This document shows positions 26,450 through 34,110 of a stretch of 64,000 nt of DNA, piece after piece. Each line of letters opens with the position of its first letter. Position 1 is the stretch's first letter. The stretch is from SVEL01 sp045126215. GTDB taxonomy: Bacteria > Bacillota > Clostridia > Lachnospirales > Lachnospiraceae. The notes under the pieces are model-generated. The model was not told where the DNA came from and searched no databases. It was given only the letters and a program-made list of their open reading frames with translations. Both the position numbers and the translations under genes were made by a program. Location: NCBI GenBank assembly GCA_045126215.1, contig JBGVOD010000006.1, positions 62,001 through 126,000 on the forward strand, written 5' to 3'.

Positions 26450-26588
26450 TTTCTTTTTGGCAGATAAGTATTCACGAATGTTAAAGACTGTTACATCATT
26501 CCTCATTTATGTTATACTGTCAATAACTATTTTTTCAACATTATTTTTATATTTGTTCTTTTTCCCAAAATATACATTTTACTGTATC

Positions 26589-29153
26589 CTAAATATGAGT
26601 TACAATCACTTCAACTTTTCCTTCAATACATATCTCTCCATCTGTAGCAGGCATAAAATAGCTTTCACCGGCACAAATATCAAAAGAATTCACACCATCT
26701 GAAATGTGACCATTTCCACTTAAGATAATAAATGACTTAAATGATGAAGTATCTATAGAAATATCTGTCTTATTCTTTATCATATAGTAATCGCATTGAA
26801 AATATTTACACCTTGCTATTACCTTTCTAAGAAAATCTTCTGTTTCTTCTACATCATTATCAGCCTTTGAATTATTTTCGAAAACTACATCATTGTCGGT
26901 TTTCGCTTTTTTCTCAAATACCTCATCATTGTCAGTTTTTGCATTATTTCCAAATGCTATATCATTTTTTTCAAGAACTGCATCATTATCATTCTTTGTA
27001 TTATTCTCAAACACCACATCATTATCAGCTTTTGCACGGTTTTCAAACACTGCCAATGCCTTATCTAAATGAAGTTCTCTGGTATTTCCATACTTATCCA
27101 TTCTGTCATAATCGTATAATCTGTATGTACAGTTTGAATTTTGTTGAATTTCAAGAATCATAATACCTGCGCCAATTGCATGAATTGTGCCGGCTTCGAC
27201 GAATATCACATCGCCTTTTTTTACTTTGACTTTGTTTAACACATTTTCAATTGTATTATTCTCAACCATTCTCTTTAATTCATCTGCACTTATTGCTTTC
27301 TTAAGCCCCCAATATATATACGAATTTTCCTCGCAATCCATTACATACCATAATTCATTTTTTCCAAGTTCGTTCTCATATTTCAATGCATATTCATCAT
27401 CAGGGTGTATCTGTATAGACAAATCTTCTTTTGCATCAATGATTTTGATTAATATAGGGAATCTATCAAGTCCATCTGCCTTCCATCCTAGAGCTTTCTT
27501 ACCATTTTCCCTAAGATAATCATTGAAGGTTCTTCCTTTAAACTCGCCACTGGCAACAATACTTGGTCCAGACTCATGTGCTGAAAGTTCCCAACTTTCA
27601 GCTATTCTATCATAATCGCAGTTCTTACCATATATATCTCTAAGCTTTGTTCCTCCCCAGATATAATCCTTATACGCAGGCGAAAGCTTAATAAGAGACT
27701 TATTTATCTCTCTTTTTATGTCTCCATCTATTTGTCTTCTAATAATATCTGACTCATCAATTGACTCATCCTCATCAATACTTGTCTCGATAAAAACCAC
27801 GTCTTTATTCGTATTATTCGCAAGCATGTGAAGGACATTATCTGCTGCACCAATACTCATTCCACGCCTGAGTACATGAGTCTGATTATCTAAAAGTACT
27901 GTAAGTTCTCCATCTAAAACAGCCCACTGCTCACTTCTCTTTGAATGCACATGTGGAAATATACTCATTCCGCCAAACAAAACTACTTTTCTCACATAAT
28001 AATTATGCGCCTTTGTAAGAGTCTCTCTGTATCCCCATGTTCTGTATACAATGCTCCCCCTTTCAAAGAATCTTGTATACGATGTATTTTCAGAAGCAGA
28101 TGATGCTTTTTCATCATTAGACTCTGTCGCTTTTTCAATTATTCCCTTTATTTCTTCCGCATTTTCCTTCTTAGATACATATATTGCATCCTTCGTATTT
28201 ACAACATATAAATCATCAAGCTTATTTCCAACAACTATCTTATCTGTATCCTGATTGATAATAGTAGTATTATTGCAATCCTCTTTAATAATATTTCTGC
28301 TATATCCATACAACGAATAATCCCTAAAAACATCAAAAGACGCCACCTCAGACCATTTGAAAGATGGATATACTATATGCTTTCTATATGTACTTGCAGA
28401 ATCAGAATACAACATTTCTTCAATGCTCATTGAAGGAAGCTCCCCTAGAAGTTCACTGTAAATATATATATTTCTTGATGCTGTATTCATATTAGCTACA
28501 ATCCTTCTACAGGTTTCATAGTAATCCTTGTATCTTAATTTTATATCATTAAGCAAATCGCCCACCTGACACATAAACATACCTGTATTAACATATATAT
28601 GTGTTCTTTCGCTCTTGCAATCACTTTCGCTATTACAGTCACTTTCATATTCGCTAACTGTGTTATATTTTGCTACTTTTTCTAATCTTCCGTTTTCATC
28701 TGTAAAAAAGTAATGGTAATTGCTCTTGAATTCATCCTTCTTTGCACCAAATGCCACAAGTTCACCATTCTTCACTAAATCTTTCGCCTTTATAACCTCT
28801 GTCTGATATGTATTTCCATCAACAAAATGATCCGAATTAAGCACATATATCATTTCTGACGGATTAAGGCTCATACATGCCAAAACAACCGGAAGTGCCG
28901 TTCCTTTTGCAATAGTTTCATAAAAACATCTATATTTCAATCCCTGAAATACTTCCATCTGACCATCAATAATAAAACTGTGATTTGCATTTGCCATAAT
29001 GAAAAATTCATCACAAATGGGCATATTTCTACCGACGGTCTCTTGCAAAAGAGATCGCTCCTCTTTGATATTCATAAATTGCTTTGGATACTCTCTTCTT
29101 GAGAGTGGCCACATCTTATCGCCGGTACCACCAGCCAGAATTATACATTTCAT
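26589..29153 (-). CDS. Mannose-1-phosphate guanylyltransferase / mannose-6-phosphate isomerase fusion
   Basis: 854 residues from the ATG at 29153 (MKCIILAGGTGDKMWPLSRR). Domains in order: GT-A nucleotidyltransferase (1-300), cupin (about 365-460, with FPHVHSKRSEQW), then a class I mannose-6-phosphate isomerase with zinc-ligand motifs QIHPDDEYA and EAGTIHAIGAG. It would convert fructose-6-P to mannose-6-P and mannose-1-P to GDP-mannose. The order transferase, cupin, class I isomerase is larger than ordinary ManC/AlgA. Residues 703-769 are a low-complexity insertion of 12-residue repeats in the isomerase part. A second guanylyltransferase lies upstream. Confidence 0.88.
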   Translation of the reverse strand: MKCIILAGGTGDKMWPLSRREYPKQFMNIKEERSLLQETVGRNMPICDEFFIMANANHSFIIDGQMEVFQGLKYRCFYETIAKGTALPVVLACMSLNPSEMIYVLNSDHFVDGNTYQTEVIKAKDLVKNGELVAFGAKKDEFKSNYHYFFTDENGRLEKVAKYNTVSEYESDCNSESDCKSERTHIYVNTGMFMCQVGDLLNDIKLRYKDYYETCRRIVANMNTASRNIYIYSELLGELPSMSIEEMLYSDSASTYRKHIVYPSFKWSEVASFDVFRDYSLYGYSRNIIKEDCNNTTIINQDTDKIVVGNKLDDLYVVNTKDAIYVSKKENAEEIKGIIEKATESNDEKASSASENTSYTRFFERGSIVYRTWGYRETLTKAHNYYVRKVVLFGGMSIFPHVHSKRSEQWAVLDGELTVLLDNQTHVLRRGMSIGAADNVLHMLANNTNKDVVFIETSIDEDESIDESDIIRRQIDGDIKREINKSLIKLSPAYKDYIWGGTKLRDIYGKNCDYDRIAESWELSAHESGPSIVASGEFKGRTFNDYLRENGKKALGWKADGLDRFPILIKIIDAKEDLSIQIHPDDEYALKYENELGKNELWYVMDCEENSYIYWGLKKAISADELKRMVENNTIENVLNKVKVKKGDVIFVEAGTIHAIGAGIMILEIQQNSNCTYRLYDYDRMDKYGNTRELHLDKALAVFENRAKADNDVVFENNTKNDNDAVLEKNDIAFGNNAKTDNDEVFEKKAKTDNDVVFENNSKADNDVEETEDFLRKVIARCKYFQCDYYMIKNKTDISIDTSSFKSFIILSGNGHISDGVNSFDICAGESYFMPATDGEICIEGKVEVIVTHI
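26847..27047 (-). repeat. In-frame 36-bp repeats inside the fusion enzyme
   Basis: Five 12-residue units of the form FENNAKxDNDVV plus one seven-residue remnant lie between the conserved isomerase helices (…LDKALAV) and EETEDFLRK. Unit length is a multiple of three, so the frame is kept whatever the copy number. Confidence 0.85.
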
Positions 29154-29245
29154 TTCATTACCTGTTCTTATATTTATATATGTTTCTTTATTTTTAGCTT
29201 GATTTTGCTTGAATGCCAAATATTAAGAATTAAATACATATATTG

Positions 29246-29527
29246 CTAATTTTCGCCATAAAATGCATTTTCACTATACTTCGTCCATTTCAAATACATA
29301 TCTTTATAATTATCTTTTATGAACGCTTGTATCTTTAATATTTCCCTATCATTTAAAATTCCTTTATTTTGAATAATTGTATCTCCATTATCCTTTACAA
29401 AAAATTTTGCTGAACCAGATTCTGTCATTTTTCTATCACTTGCGTGAACATGCATGCACTCAACAACGCAAAATGAAGTGAAATAAAGATAATATCCTGC
29501 TACTTTAAATTCATAATACTTTGGCAT
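29246..29527 (-). CDS. Small DUF4160-like protein
   Basis: 93 residues from the ATG at 29527 (GGAGG seven bases upstream, inside the preceding gene's end). MPKYYEF at the start, a central HVHAS and a C-terminal KWTKY resemble the DUF4160 family, small proteins often encoded beside a second small protein and suspected of toxin-antitoxin roles. It is the third gene of a tightly overlapping set inserted between two GDP-mannose genes. Family assignment is by pattern only; function unknown. Confidence 0.6.
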   Translation of the reverse strand: MPKYYEFKVAGYYLYFTSFCVVECMHVHASDRKMTESGSAKFFVKDNGDTIIQNKGILNDREILKIQAFIKDNYKDMYLKWTKYSENAFYGEN

Positions 29528-29529
29528 TA

Positions 29530-29751
29530 TCAATCCTCCATATACTTTTTATTTTTTTCAAAGTAATCCTTTACTATCTGAATTTCAATATCATCCATAG
29601 TTGTTTCTAATGTATCACCTTTCAAAGATAATACAAGCGCGTGATTCGGACTATTAAGATTTAATATTCTATATCCCTCGCAACATTTTGTAAATGCATA
29701 TCCATTTACAATTAAATCTGCTTCATCTGCTATCTTAACTACATCAGGCAT
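29530..29751 (-). CDS. Small hypothetical protein, middle gene of an overlapping trio
   Basis: 73 residues, acidic, not recognised. GGAGGTG precedes the ATG by about ten bases and lies inside the end of the upstream gene, which it overlaps by 8 bp; its own stop is 2 bp from the next start. The composition (NGYAFTKCCEGYRILNLN) fits a small single-domain beta-rich protein. DUF4160-like genes often pair with a small partner of this size, so a partner or antitoxin role is possible but unproven. Confidence 0.6.
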   Translation of the reverse strand: MPDVVKIADEADLIVNGYAFTKCCEGYRILNLNSPNHALVLSLKGDTLETTMDDIEIQIVKDYFEKNKKYMED

Positions 29752-30013
29752 TTAAAATTTTCACCTCCTTAATTGGCTTTAAAAATATTTCTGGTGAAAT
29801 ATATAATTTTTCCAAAATAGGAATCAAATCAATATATTCTTCTTCACACTCATCATTATGGCGATACTTTGCCATAACAACAAGATATCCGTTATTCCAC
29901 TCTTTAACAGTAATATACCTTTCCAACGAATATGGTGCCTTAAATCTTATAACATAATCTCCATACTTGAAAACTGTAAACTTCTCATCATTACTTAAAG
30001 TCGCATAATCCAT
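29744..30013 (-). CDS. Small hypothetical protein, first gene of an overlapping trio
   Basis: 89 residues from the ATG at 30013, chosen for AAAGGA upstream; a TTG 14 codons earlier lacks a site. The sequence (FKYGDYVIRFKAPYSLERYI, YLVVMAKY) is compact, mixed alpha/beta and acidic towards the C-terminus, and is not recognised. It opens a three-gene set with overlapping ends, so the three products are probably made in fixed ratio. Confidence 0.6.
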   Translation of the reverse strand: MDYATLSNDEKFTVFKYGDYVIRFKAPYSLERYITVKEWNNGYLVVMAKYRHNDECEEEYIDLIPILEKLYISPEIFLKPIKEVKILNA

Positions 30014-30115
30014 ATCTTCACATCCTTTTGTCAAAGAAACAATATCTCTACTCAAGATAATAATATACCTTTTTCCCTATTTCAATAGGTTATTTTGACT
30101 TATATTTTTGTAACA

Positions 30116-30178
30116 TCATACATTGTTGCGATCATCTTCTATTAAAATAGAAGCTTCTTTTAGGAGCTTTCTTACCAT
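30116..30178 (-). CDS. Possible 20-residue ORF downstream of manC
   Basis: TAGGAGA eight bases before an ATG opens MVRKLLKEASILIEDDRNNV and a stop. It starts 12 bp after manC. It may be a true small protein, the decayed start of a lost gene, or chance. A CTTCTATT/AATAGAAG inverted repeat lies within it. Confidence 0.25.
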   Translation of the reverse strand: MVRKLLKEASILIEDDRNNV

Positions 30179-30189
30179 TTTTATTTCTC

Positions 30190-31416
30190 CTACAAGAATT
30201 CTTCCTTGCCCTCTTCAGCAAGCTTTTCAACTATTTTTTTTACATCTTGTACTCTATCTTTCTTACATACAAGTACAGTATCGTCTGTTTCAACAACAAC
30301 TATATTCTCAAGCTCTATTGTCGCAATGAGTTTATTTTTTGCATAAACTATACAATCCTTAGTTTCAATTCCAATATGATTGCCTTGTATTATATTTCCG
30401 TTATCATCTGAATCATACATCACACCAAGATTATCAAAGCTTCCAACATCACTCCATCCAAATTCTGCTGGAATGACTACTACCTTATCAGACTGTTCCA
30501 TAATACCATAGTCTATTGAAATACTTCTTATTCTCTTATATATTTCATCTATTTTTTTATTAATGTTTTCTCCTGCATCTAAGCTTTCTGCATCATATGC
30601 TTTTTCTATCTCTTTAAGATTATCGTATATATCTGGGAGATACTTTCTAAACTCTTCTAAAATAACGGATGCCTTCCATACAAACATACCACTATTCCAT
30701 GCATACTGACCACTCTCAAGATAGCTCTTTGCAGTTTCTAAATCCGGTTTTTCTTTAAATTCGATAACCTTATATTCTGATATTTCGTCCCTATCTTTTT
30801 GCTCAGTATTATCGCGCTTTCTAGAATCATCGCATTTCCCGGTGTTATCACATTTCTCAGTATTATCACATTTCCTAGAATTATCGTATTTCCCGGAATT
30901 ATCACATTTTTCAGTATTATCACACTTTCCAGAATTATCGTATTTTATATATCCGTATCCAGTAGATGGATATGTTGGTGAAATGCCCATTGTAACTAAT
31001 TGATTAGACTCATCAGCTATTTGTATAGCTCTGCCTAGCGTTTTTGAAAAAGTCCCCTCATCTTTTATGAAATGATCTGCAGGGAACACACACATAATAC
31101 CATCACCATATTTTTTTACAATGGTAATAGCCGCAAATCCTACGCATGCTGCAGTATTTCTCGCAGCTGCCTCACATAAAATATGTGTAGAGTCTATACG
31201 CCCTTTTGTTGCTTCAATCATCTTTTCCTTTTGTGTGGCATTTGTAACGATAAATATGTCTTTTTTAGGTATCTGACATGTTATTCTGTCTATTGTTTCA
31301 TTTATCATCAAATCTTTTCCACTAAGATTTAAAAGTTGCTTTGGGGTTTCTTTTCTACTAAGCGGCCAAAATCTTGTACCACCACCACCAGCCATAATTA
31401 CACCATATATCTTCAT
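30190..31416 (-). CDS. manC: Mannose-1-phosphate guanylyltransferase
   Basis: 408 residues. MAGGGGTRFWPLSRKETPKQ is the nucleotide-binding signature of GDP-mannose pyrophosphorylases; FPADHFI, NSGMFVWKA and WSDVGSFDNLG are further family motifs. It makes GDP-mannose from mannose-1-P and GTP. There is no isomerase domain, so it overlaps in function with the fused enzyme 1 kb downstream. Residues 156-204 are an in-frame insertion of eight 6-residue repeats in a loop before EISEYKVIEFKEKPD. Spacing suggests it once preceded the fusion gene directly. Confidence 0.92.
   Translation of the reverse strand: MKIYGVIMAGGGGTRFWPLSRKETPKQLLNLSGKDLMINETIDRITCQIPKKDIFIVTNATQKEKMIEATKGRIDSTHILCEAAARNTAACVGFAAITIVKKYGDGIMCVFPADHFIKDEGTFSKTLGRAIQIADESNQLVTMGISPTYPSTGYGYIKYDNSGKCDNTEKCDNSGKYDNSRKCDNTEKCDNTGKCDDSRKRDNTEQKDRDEISEYKVIEFKEKPDLETAKSYLESGQYAWNSGMFVWKASVILEEFRKYLPDIYDNLKEIEKAYDAESLDAGENINKKIDEIYKRIRSISIDYGIMEQSDKVVVIPAEFGWSDVGSFDNLGVMYDSDDNGNIIQGNHIGIETKDCIVYAKNKLIATIELENIVVVETDDTVLVCKKDRVQDVKKIVEKLAEEGKEEFL
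30806..30949 (-). repeat. In-frame 18-bp repeats inside manC (eight units)
   Basis: Exactly 144 bp in eight 18-bp units, encoding CDNTEK/YDNSGK/CDNSRK-type hexapeptides. The units alternate between two forms on the plus strand (GTATTATCACA and GAATTATCGTA), so copies probably spread as pairs. They fall in a surface loop and keep the frame. Confidence 0.9.
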
Positions 31417-31486
31417 ATATTTACCTCGTATTTTAAACTTTTAAAATATAAAACTCTTTATTTCATTAGCAATGTCACTTTCTATT

Positions 31487-32206
31487 TTAACCTTCTTGTA
31501 AGTTATGTTTACCGTTACTTACTTTTGTTCTTTTATACAAAATGATATAATTTTGTAATAAATATTTGTGTCTGTTTCTTAATTTCTTTGTTTCTATAAA
31601 GATAGTATAACATAACAATTTAGTTTTGAAGTATATCTTTCCAAATGTCTTTGCAATAGCTTTTTTATCCTTATTATGCATATTCTTGTAGAACTTTGAC
31701 AATGTACCAAAACTAAATACTTCTACTAATGCATAAATCGGTAGATTTCCCCCTTCATAATTTTCTCTAAAATTACGTACAAATGGTGCTCTAGAGTTAC
31801 GTCTAATTTCTTCATTAATATCACTTAAAAAATCTGAATGATACCTCTCATCATCAAAATTTTCCGACTTCAAATATCCCAAAACACCATATTGTTCAGC
31901 AAAAAAATTAGCCAATCTGCATCTTACATTAATCTCAATTTTTTCTATTTCTGGAAAAATAATTTGTCGAAAATTTGCATTAAATAAATACAAATCTACT
32001 ATTTCTTTAAATGTTATCTGCTTATTATAATTCCCATTTTTTGATTTTAGATTAAGACTATATGCCTTTACCAGCCTAAAATATGAAATATCATTGAGTA
32101 TTTTTTTTGCATACTTATCATCATCAACAATCAATCCGATACTTTTCAAATTTTCAACTTGTTCATCAATTGTCATAGGAGGCTGATGTTTTTTTAATTC
32201 TCCCAT
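31487..32206 (-). CDS. AbiF/Abi_2-type abortive infection protein, C-terminus altered
   Basis: 239 residues. The N-terminal and central parts match the Abi_2 (AbiD/AbiF) family: DEQVENLKSIGLIVDD, ILNDISYFRLVKAYSL, IFPEIEKIEINVRCRLA and YALVEVFSFGTLSKFYKNM. Members are usually near 300 residues with a C-terminal RNxxxH HEPN-type motif. Here the sequence after KTFG degenerates to a basic tail and the motif is not found; neither other frame restores it. It may be inactive or altered. A hairpin just upstream is a candidate abiF RNA. It is inserted between pgm and manC. Confidence 0.8.
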   Translation of the reverse strand: MGELKKHQPPMTIDEQVENLKSIGLIVDDDKYAKKILNDISYFRLVKAYSLNLKSKNGNYNKQITFKEIVDLYLFNANFRQIIFPEIEKIEINVRCRLANFFAEQYGVLGYLKSENFDDERYHSDFLSDINEEIRRNSRAPFVRNFRENYEGGNLPIYALVEVFSFGTLSKFYKNMHNKDKKAIAKTFGKIYFKTKLLCYTIFIETKKLRNRHKYLLQNYIILYKRTKVSNGKHNLQEG

Positions 32207-32224
32207 ATAATATACTTCTTAAAA

Positions 32225-32275
32225 TTAAAAGACCCAACGTGGTCCGCATCGTTGAGAGGCGTGTTGGGTTCTGTT
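32225..32275 (-). ncRNA. Candidate abiF RNA motif upstream of the Abi_2 gene
   Basis: On the minus strand ACCCAAC and GTTGGGT bracket 24 bases and are followed by CTTTTAATTTT, 19 bases before the abi start codon. A conserved RNA called the abiF motif is known to occur next to genes of this family. The position and the closing stem with a T-rich tail fit, but I have not matched the consensus. It could instead be a plain terminator of the pgm gene. Confidence 0.5.
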
Positions 32276-32337
32276 AATGATTATTATATGCAAATTTTTC
32301 AAAAAATCAATAGCATCTTCATATATTTACCTCAAAT

Positions 32338-34071
32338 TCATTCATTCACATAAGCCTCGACAACATCATTCTTTGCCTTTTCCAGCAGTTTTTCTGAATC
32401 CTCAATAGAATTTCCCTTTACGCCAAAGTAGAATTTAATCTTTGGTTCTGTTCCTGATGGTCTTGCAGCACACCAGAAATCATTTTCCAGTTCAAAATAC
32501 ATAACATTTGACTTTAGGAGGTCAAGCTGAGTCTTCTTGCCTGTTATTACATCAGTTCTTTCGCTATTATTATAATCTCTTATGGCAAGTACCTTTGCAC
32601 CACCAATTGTAGCAGGAGGCTCATTTCTAAGCTTGTCCATAATGGACCCAATCTTCTTTACACCATCCAAACCTTTAAGGGTAACAGACTCTAAGCCTTC
32701 TTTGTAATATCCATATTTCTCATATATGTCAAGCATAGCATCCCATAAGGTTTTTCTATGTTTCTTGCACCACGCAGCCACCTCACAAAGCATCATAACA
32801 GCAACGCATGCATCTTTATCTCTTGCATAAGTACCCACAAGGCAACCATAACTCTCTTCAAGTCCAAATACATATTCATGTGAATGATTCTGTTCAAAGA
32901 ATTTTATCTGTTCGCCTATATATTTAAAACCTGTTAAACACTCGATAACATCAAGACCATATGATTTTGCGATAGCATTAGCCATATTTGTTGTTACTAT
33001 TGTAGTTACAAGTGCACCATTTTCAGGTAATGTCCCCATCGCCTTCTTCTCTCTCATGATATACTCACCAATAAGCATACCTGACATATTACCTGTAAAA
33101 CTTACATATTCGCCAGTCTTATTGTCCTTTGCATACACTCCAAGCCTGTCTGCATCAGGATCTGTTGCCAATACTATATCTGCATCAACCTCTTTTGCAA
33201 GCTTAAGTGCAAGTTCAAAAGCTTTCTTATCTTCCGGATTTGGATATGCAACGGTCTTAAAATCAGGGTCCGGCATTTCCTGTTCCTTTACAACATATAC
33301 CTTTTTGAAACCAAGTCTTTCAAGTACTGTCCTGACTGGAATATTGCCTGTACCATGAAGTGGCGTGTATACAATCTTTATATCCTCTGCCATTTCCCTG
33401 ATTATTTCAGGATGAATACTCTGCTTCATCAGCTCTTTGTAATACTTTTCATCAATATCTGCACCAATTGTTTCATATAGTCCCACATTCTTTGCATCGT
33501 CAAGATCCATTGTCTTCACATCATCAAAGGATTCAATGCTATTAACCATATTTATAATATCTTTGTCTCTTGGAAATGTAATCTGTGCTCCATCTTCCCA
33601 ATAAACCTTGTATCCATTATATTCAGCAGGGTTATGACTTGCTGTTATAACAATACCTGCCGTACAGTGTAGCTCCCTAACTGCAAAGGAAAGCTCTGGA
33701 GTAGGTCTAAGTGATTCGAACACAAATGATTTTATACCATTTGCAGCAAGGCAAAGTGCTGCTTCATCTGCAAACTCTCCTGACATACGACGTGAATCAT
33801 ATGCTATTGCAACAGATTTGTTGATCACATCTTCCTGTGAATTGATATAATTTGCAAGTCCCTGAGAAGCCTTACGCACTGTATAGATATTCATTCTGTT
33901 AGTTCCGGCACCGATTACACCTCGCAGTCCTCCAGTACCAAACTCAAGACTTCTGTAGAATCTGTCCTCTATCTCTTTTTCATCATCTGCAATAGCTTTA
34001 AGCTCTTCCTTTGTTTTTGCATCGAAGTATGATGAATTCATCCATTCCTTGTAGTTCTCTTTGTACGACAT
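32338..34071 (-). CDS. Phospho-sugar mutase (phosphoglucomutase/phosphomannomutase)
   Basis: 577 residues, full length for the long Gram-positive PgcA-type group. The phosphoserine loop is TASHNPAEYNGYKVYW, the metal site DPDADRLGV, the sugar-binding loop GLEESYGCL, and the C-terminal phosphate clamp RPSGTEPK. It interconverts hexose 6- and 1-phosphates and would feed both RmlA (glucose-1-P) and ManC (mannose-1-P) in this locus. GAGG lies eight bases before the ATG. Confidence 0.93.
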   Translation of the reverse strand: MSYKENYKEWMNSSYFDAKTKEELKAIADDEKEIEDRFYRSLEFGTGGLRGVIGAGTNRMNIYTVRKASQGLANYINSQEDVINKSVAIAYDSRRMSGEFADEAALCLAANGIKSFVFESLRPTPELSFAVRELHCTAGIVITASHNPAEYNGYKVYWEDGAQITFPRDKDIINMVNSIESFDDVKTMDLDDAKNVGLYETIGADIDEKYYKELMKQSIHPEIIREMAEDIKIVYTPLHGTGNIPVRTVLERLGFKKVYVVKEQEMPDPDFKTVAYPNPEDKKAFELALKLAKEVDADIVLATDPDADRLGVYAKDNKTGEYVSFTGNMSGMLIGEYIMREKKAMGTLPENGALVTTIVTTNMANAIAKSYGLDVIECLTGFKYIGEQIKFFEQNHSHEYVFGLEESYGCLVGTYARDKDACVAVMMLCEVAAWCKKHRKTLWDAMLDIYEKYGYYKEGLESVTLKGLDGVKKIGSIMDKLRNEPPATIGGAKVLAIRDYNNSERTDVITGKKTQLDLLKSNVMYFELENDFWCAARPSGTEPKIKFYFGVKGNSIEDSEKLLEKAKNDVVEAYVNE

Positions 34072-34110
34072 AAAATTTTCCTCGTCTTCCTTAATATCAA
34101 TATCAAAAAA

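Noticed and set aside
26465..26545. Minus-strand TTGACA downstream of the guanylyltransferase fusion as a promoter
   Set aside because: The matching -10 (AATGAT) is weak and it would drive only antisense to the XRE remnant.
30738..30981. Open frames of Ile/Val-rich repeats on both strands inside manC
   Set aside because: They are shadows of the 18-bp repeats in other frames of a well-supported enzyme gene.
33711..33730. tRNA T-loop-like GATTCGAAC
   Set aside because: It lies in the phospho-sugar mutase coding sequence and no cloverleaf can be drawn around it.
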